A stretch of DNA of 43,824 nt, from contig DASZHC010000001.1 in assembly GCA_035938215.1 (NCBI GenBank), forward strand, positions 1 through 43,824. Direction: 5' to 3'. Made by a program: the position numbers and the translations under genes. The notes beneath the pieces are model-generated. The model was given only the letters and a program-made list of their open reading frames with translations, was not told where the DNA came from and ran no database searches. Origin of the DNA: DASZHC01 sp035938215. GTDB taxonomy: Bacteria; Verrucomicrobiota; Verrucomicrobiia; Chthoniobacterales; JAFAMB01. Of the stretch, positions 43,223-43,824 are shown in pieces; within the stretch, counting starts at the first letter, position 1, and each line of letters opens with the position of its first letter.

Positions 43223-43662
43223 GAAAGTTCAAGCGCCAACACCGAGAGCATTGCGGTCAGTCCCGCCGTGCCAAAGGCCATACTGGTCAACAGGCTGAGT
43301 CCAGGGAGTAGCCAATCAGCTTTCGCGGATGCAAACTCTGCCATACCGCCCCAATATCGTTCGCCCAGGCCCCATCCGGTAGCTAGCACAGAATCGCCGC
43401 GTTTGAATCTGGAATCGCTTGACTCTGCGACGATTCCCGCCAAATCAATGCCTGGAACCATCGGGAATGATCGAACGATCTTCGGTCGCCCACTCACCGC
43501 CAAGGCATCCTTGTAGTTGAGACTCGAAAAGAATACCTGCACCAGGACTTCGCCTTGGGTAGGTAAGGCGTCTCGCGAGATCGTTGCGAGCTTTCCGGTG
43601 GCCCGGCCGCCATCCTTCGGCTCGCTAATGATCAGCGCTCGGAAGTGATCAGGGATACTCAT
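43189..43662 (-). pseudogene. YhdH/YhfP-type zinc-free quinone oxidoreductase, C-terminally truncated
   Basis: The 157-residue frame matches the first half of acrylyl-CoA reductase / quinone oxidoreductases of the MDR family: FRALIISEPKDGG, FSSLNYKDALAVSGRPKIVR, FPMVPGIDLAGIV, GDSVLATGWGLGERYWGGMA and FGTAGLTAMLSVLALE. After LALEL the similarity ends, and eleven unrelated residues lead to a stop at 43189. The NADPH-binding Rossmann domain (usual total about 325 residues) is missing. The break coincides with the edge of the acnA upstream repeat. The start ATG at 43662 is intact. The protein is not expected to be active. Confidence 0.85.
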
Positions 43663-43824
43663 GCGAAAATCGGCTTCTTAACAAATCGGCTATTATTACA
43701 GGGGTGATTTTATCTCCATCTGAAACAGGAAGGACCGCTCTCCCCCCCTATTTCAGGTAATTACATCTCTACTGGTTTAAACGAGCCTAATCATCATATT
43801 GATCAAATTGCTCATCTTCAGTAG

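Noticed and set aside
1..43824. CRISPR array, prophage, integron or complete insertion sequence
   Set aside because: No regularly spaced direct repeats, no phage structural genes, no integrase and no intact transposase with terminal inverted repeats were seen.

Overview
The window reads as ordinary chromosome of a soil or freshwater bacterium, most likely Verrucomicrobiota (Spartobacteria / Chthoniobacterales-like), with Acidobacteriota as second choice. This is inferred from gene content, not from a marker gene. The clues are a large NAD-type glutamate dehydrogenase, a sigma-70 factor of the type common in Verrucomicrobia and Planctomycetes (N-terminal THWTVV), a DUF6600-type Trp-rich exported protein, and small stress proteins (DUF3309, DUF1328, CsbD, DUF892). 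No rRNA, tRNA, CRISPR array, prophage or intact transposon was seen.

Layout. 1-1400: start of a PAS sensor protein (minus strand, runs off the left edge) and a single-pass membrane protein of unknown role. 1678-5037: a KirBac-type potassium channel and a GH3 beta-glucosidase (plus). 5116-9927: the 1603-residue glutamate dehydrogenase (minus). 10113-13737: minus-strand small genes: a MIF-like tautomerase, an orphan protein with a His-rich nuclease-like motif, a sigma-70 factor, a frameshifted TetR regulator and a small membrane protein. 14342-17838: an MFS exporter with a fused C-terminal domain, converging on an AI-2E family permease with an extra cytosolic domain. 18393-25330: an envelope and stress block with DUF3309, an orphan NarL-type response regulator, an L,D-transpeptidase, DUF1328, CsbD, DUF892 and DUF6600 proteins. 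27978-43037: central metabolism. icd is on the plus strand. The minus strand carries mdh and the run acnA - gltA - unknown 104-residue protein - prpD - sdhC - sdhA - sdhB. In that run, three successive 4-base ATGA overlaps couple prpD, sdhC, sdhA and sdhB, and acnA and gltA are 2 bases apart. Together the enzymes cover citrate synthesis, aconitase, isocitrate oxidation, succinate oxidation with a type-B cytochrome b, and malate oxidation.

The most striking feature lies between the intact genes. The gaps are filled with decayed or truncated genes: a second sigma factor (about 21838-22005), a small membrane protein (22031-22219), a topoisomerase IB fragment (22459-22692), a flavin monooxygenase scrap (25365-25440), a frameshifted L,D-transpeptidase (25470-26065), a second divergent sdhA fragment (26447-26580), a Kef-type antiporter (26880-27345), an N-truncated UspA (27358-27744), an Hsp20 fragment (29400-29625), a Tn3-type transposase N-terminal scrap (29682-29828), a UspA C-terminal fragment (31295-31534) and a truncated YhdH-type oxidoreductase (43189-43662). 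A roughly 300-base segment holding the acnA upstream region and its first ~34 codons (42935-43222) is duplicated in diverged form at 26035-26365. Both copies abut broken genes, which suggests recombination through this repeat. No complete undescribed system is evident. The best leads are the conserved-looking unknown protein inside the TCA operon, the permease with a cobalamin-domain-like tail, the orphan His-motif protein, and the repeat and gene-decay pattern.
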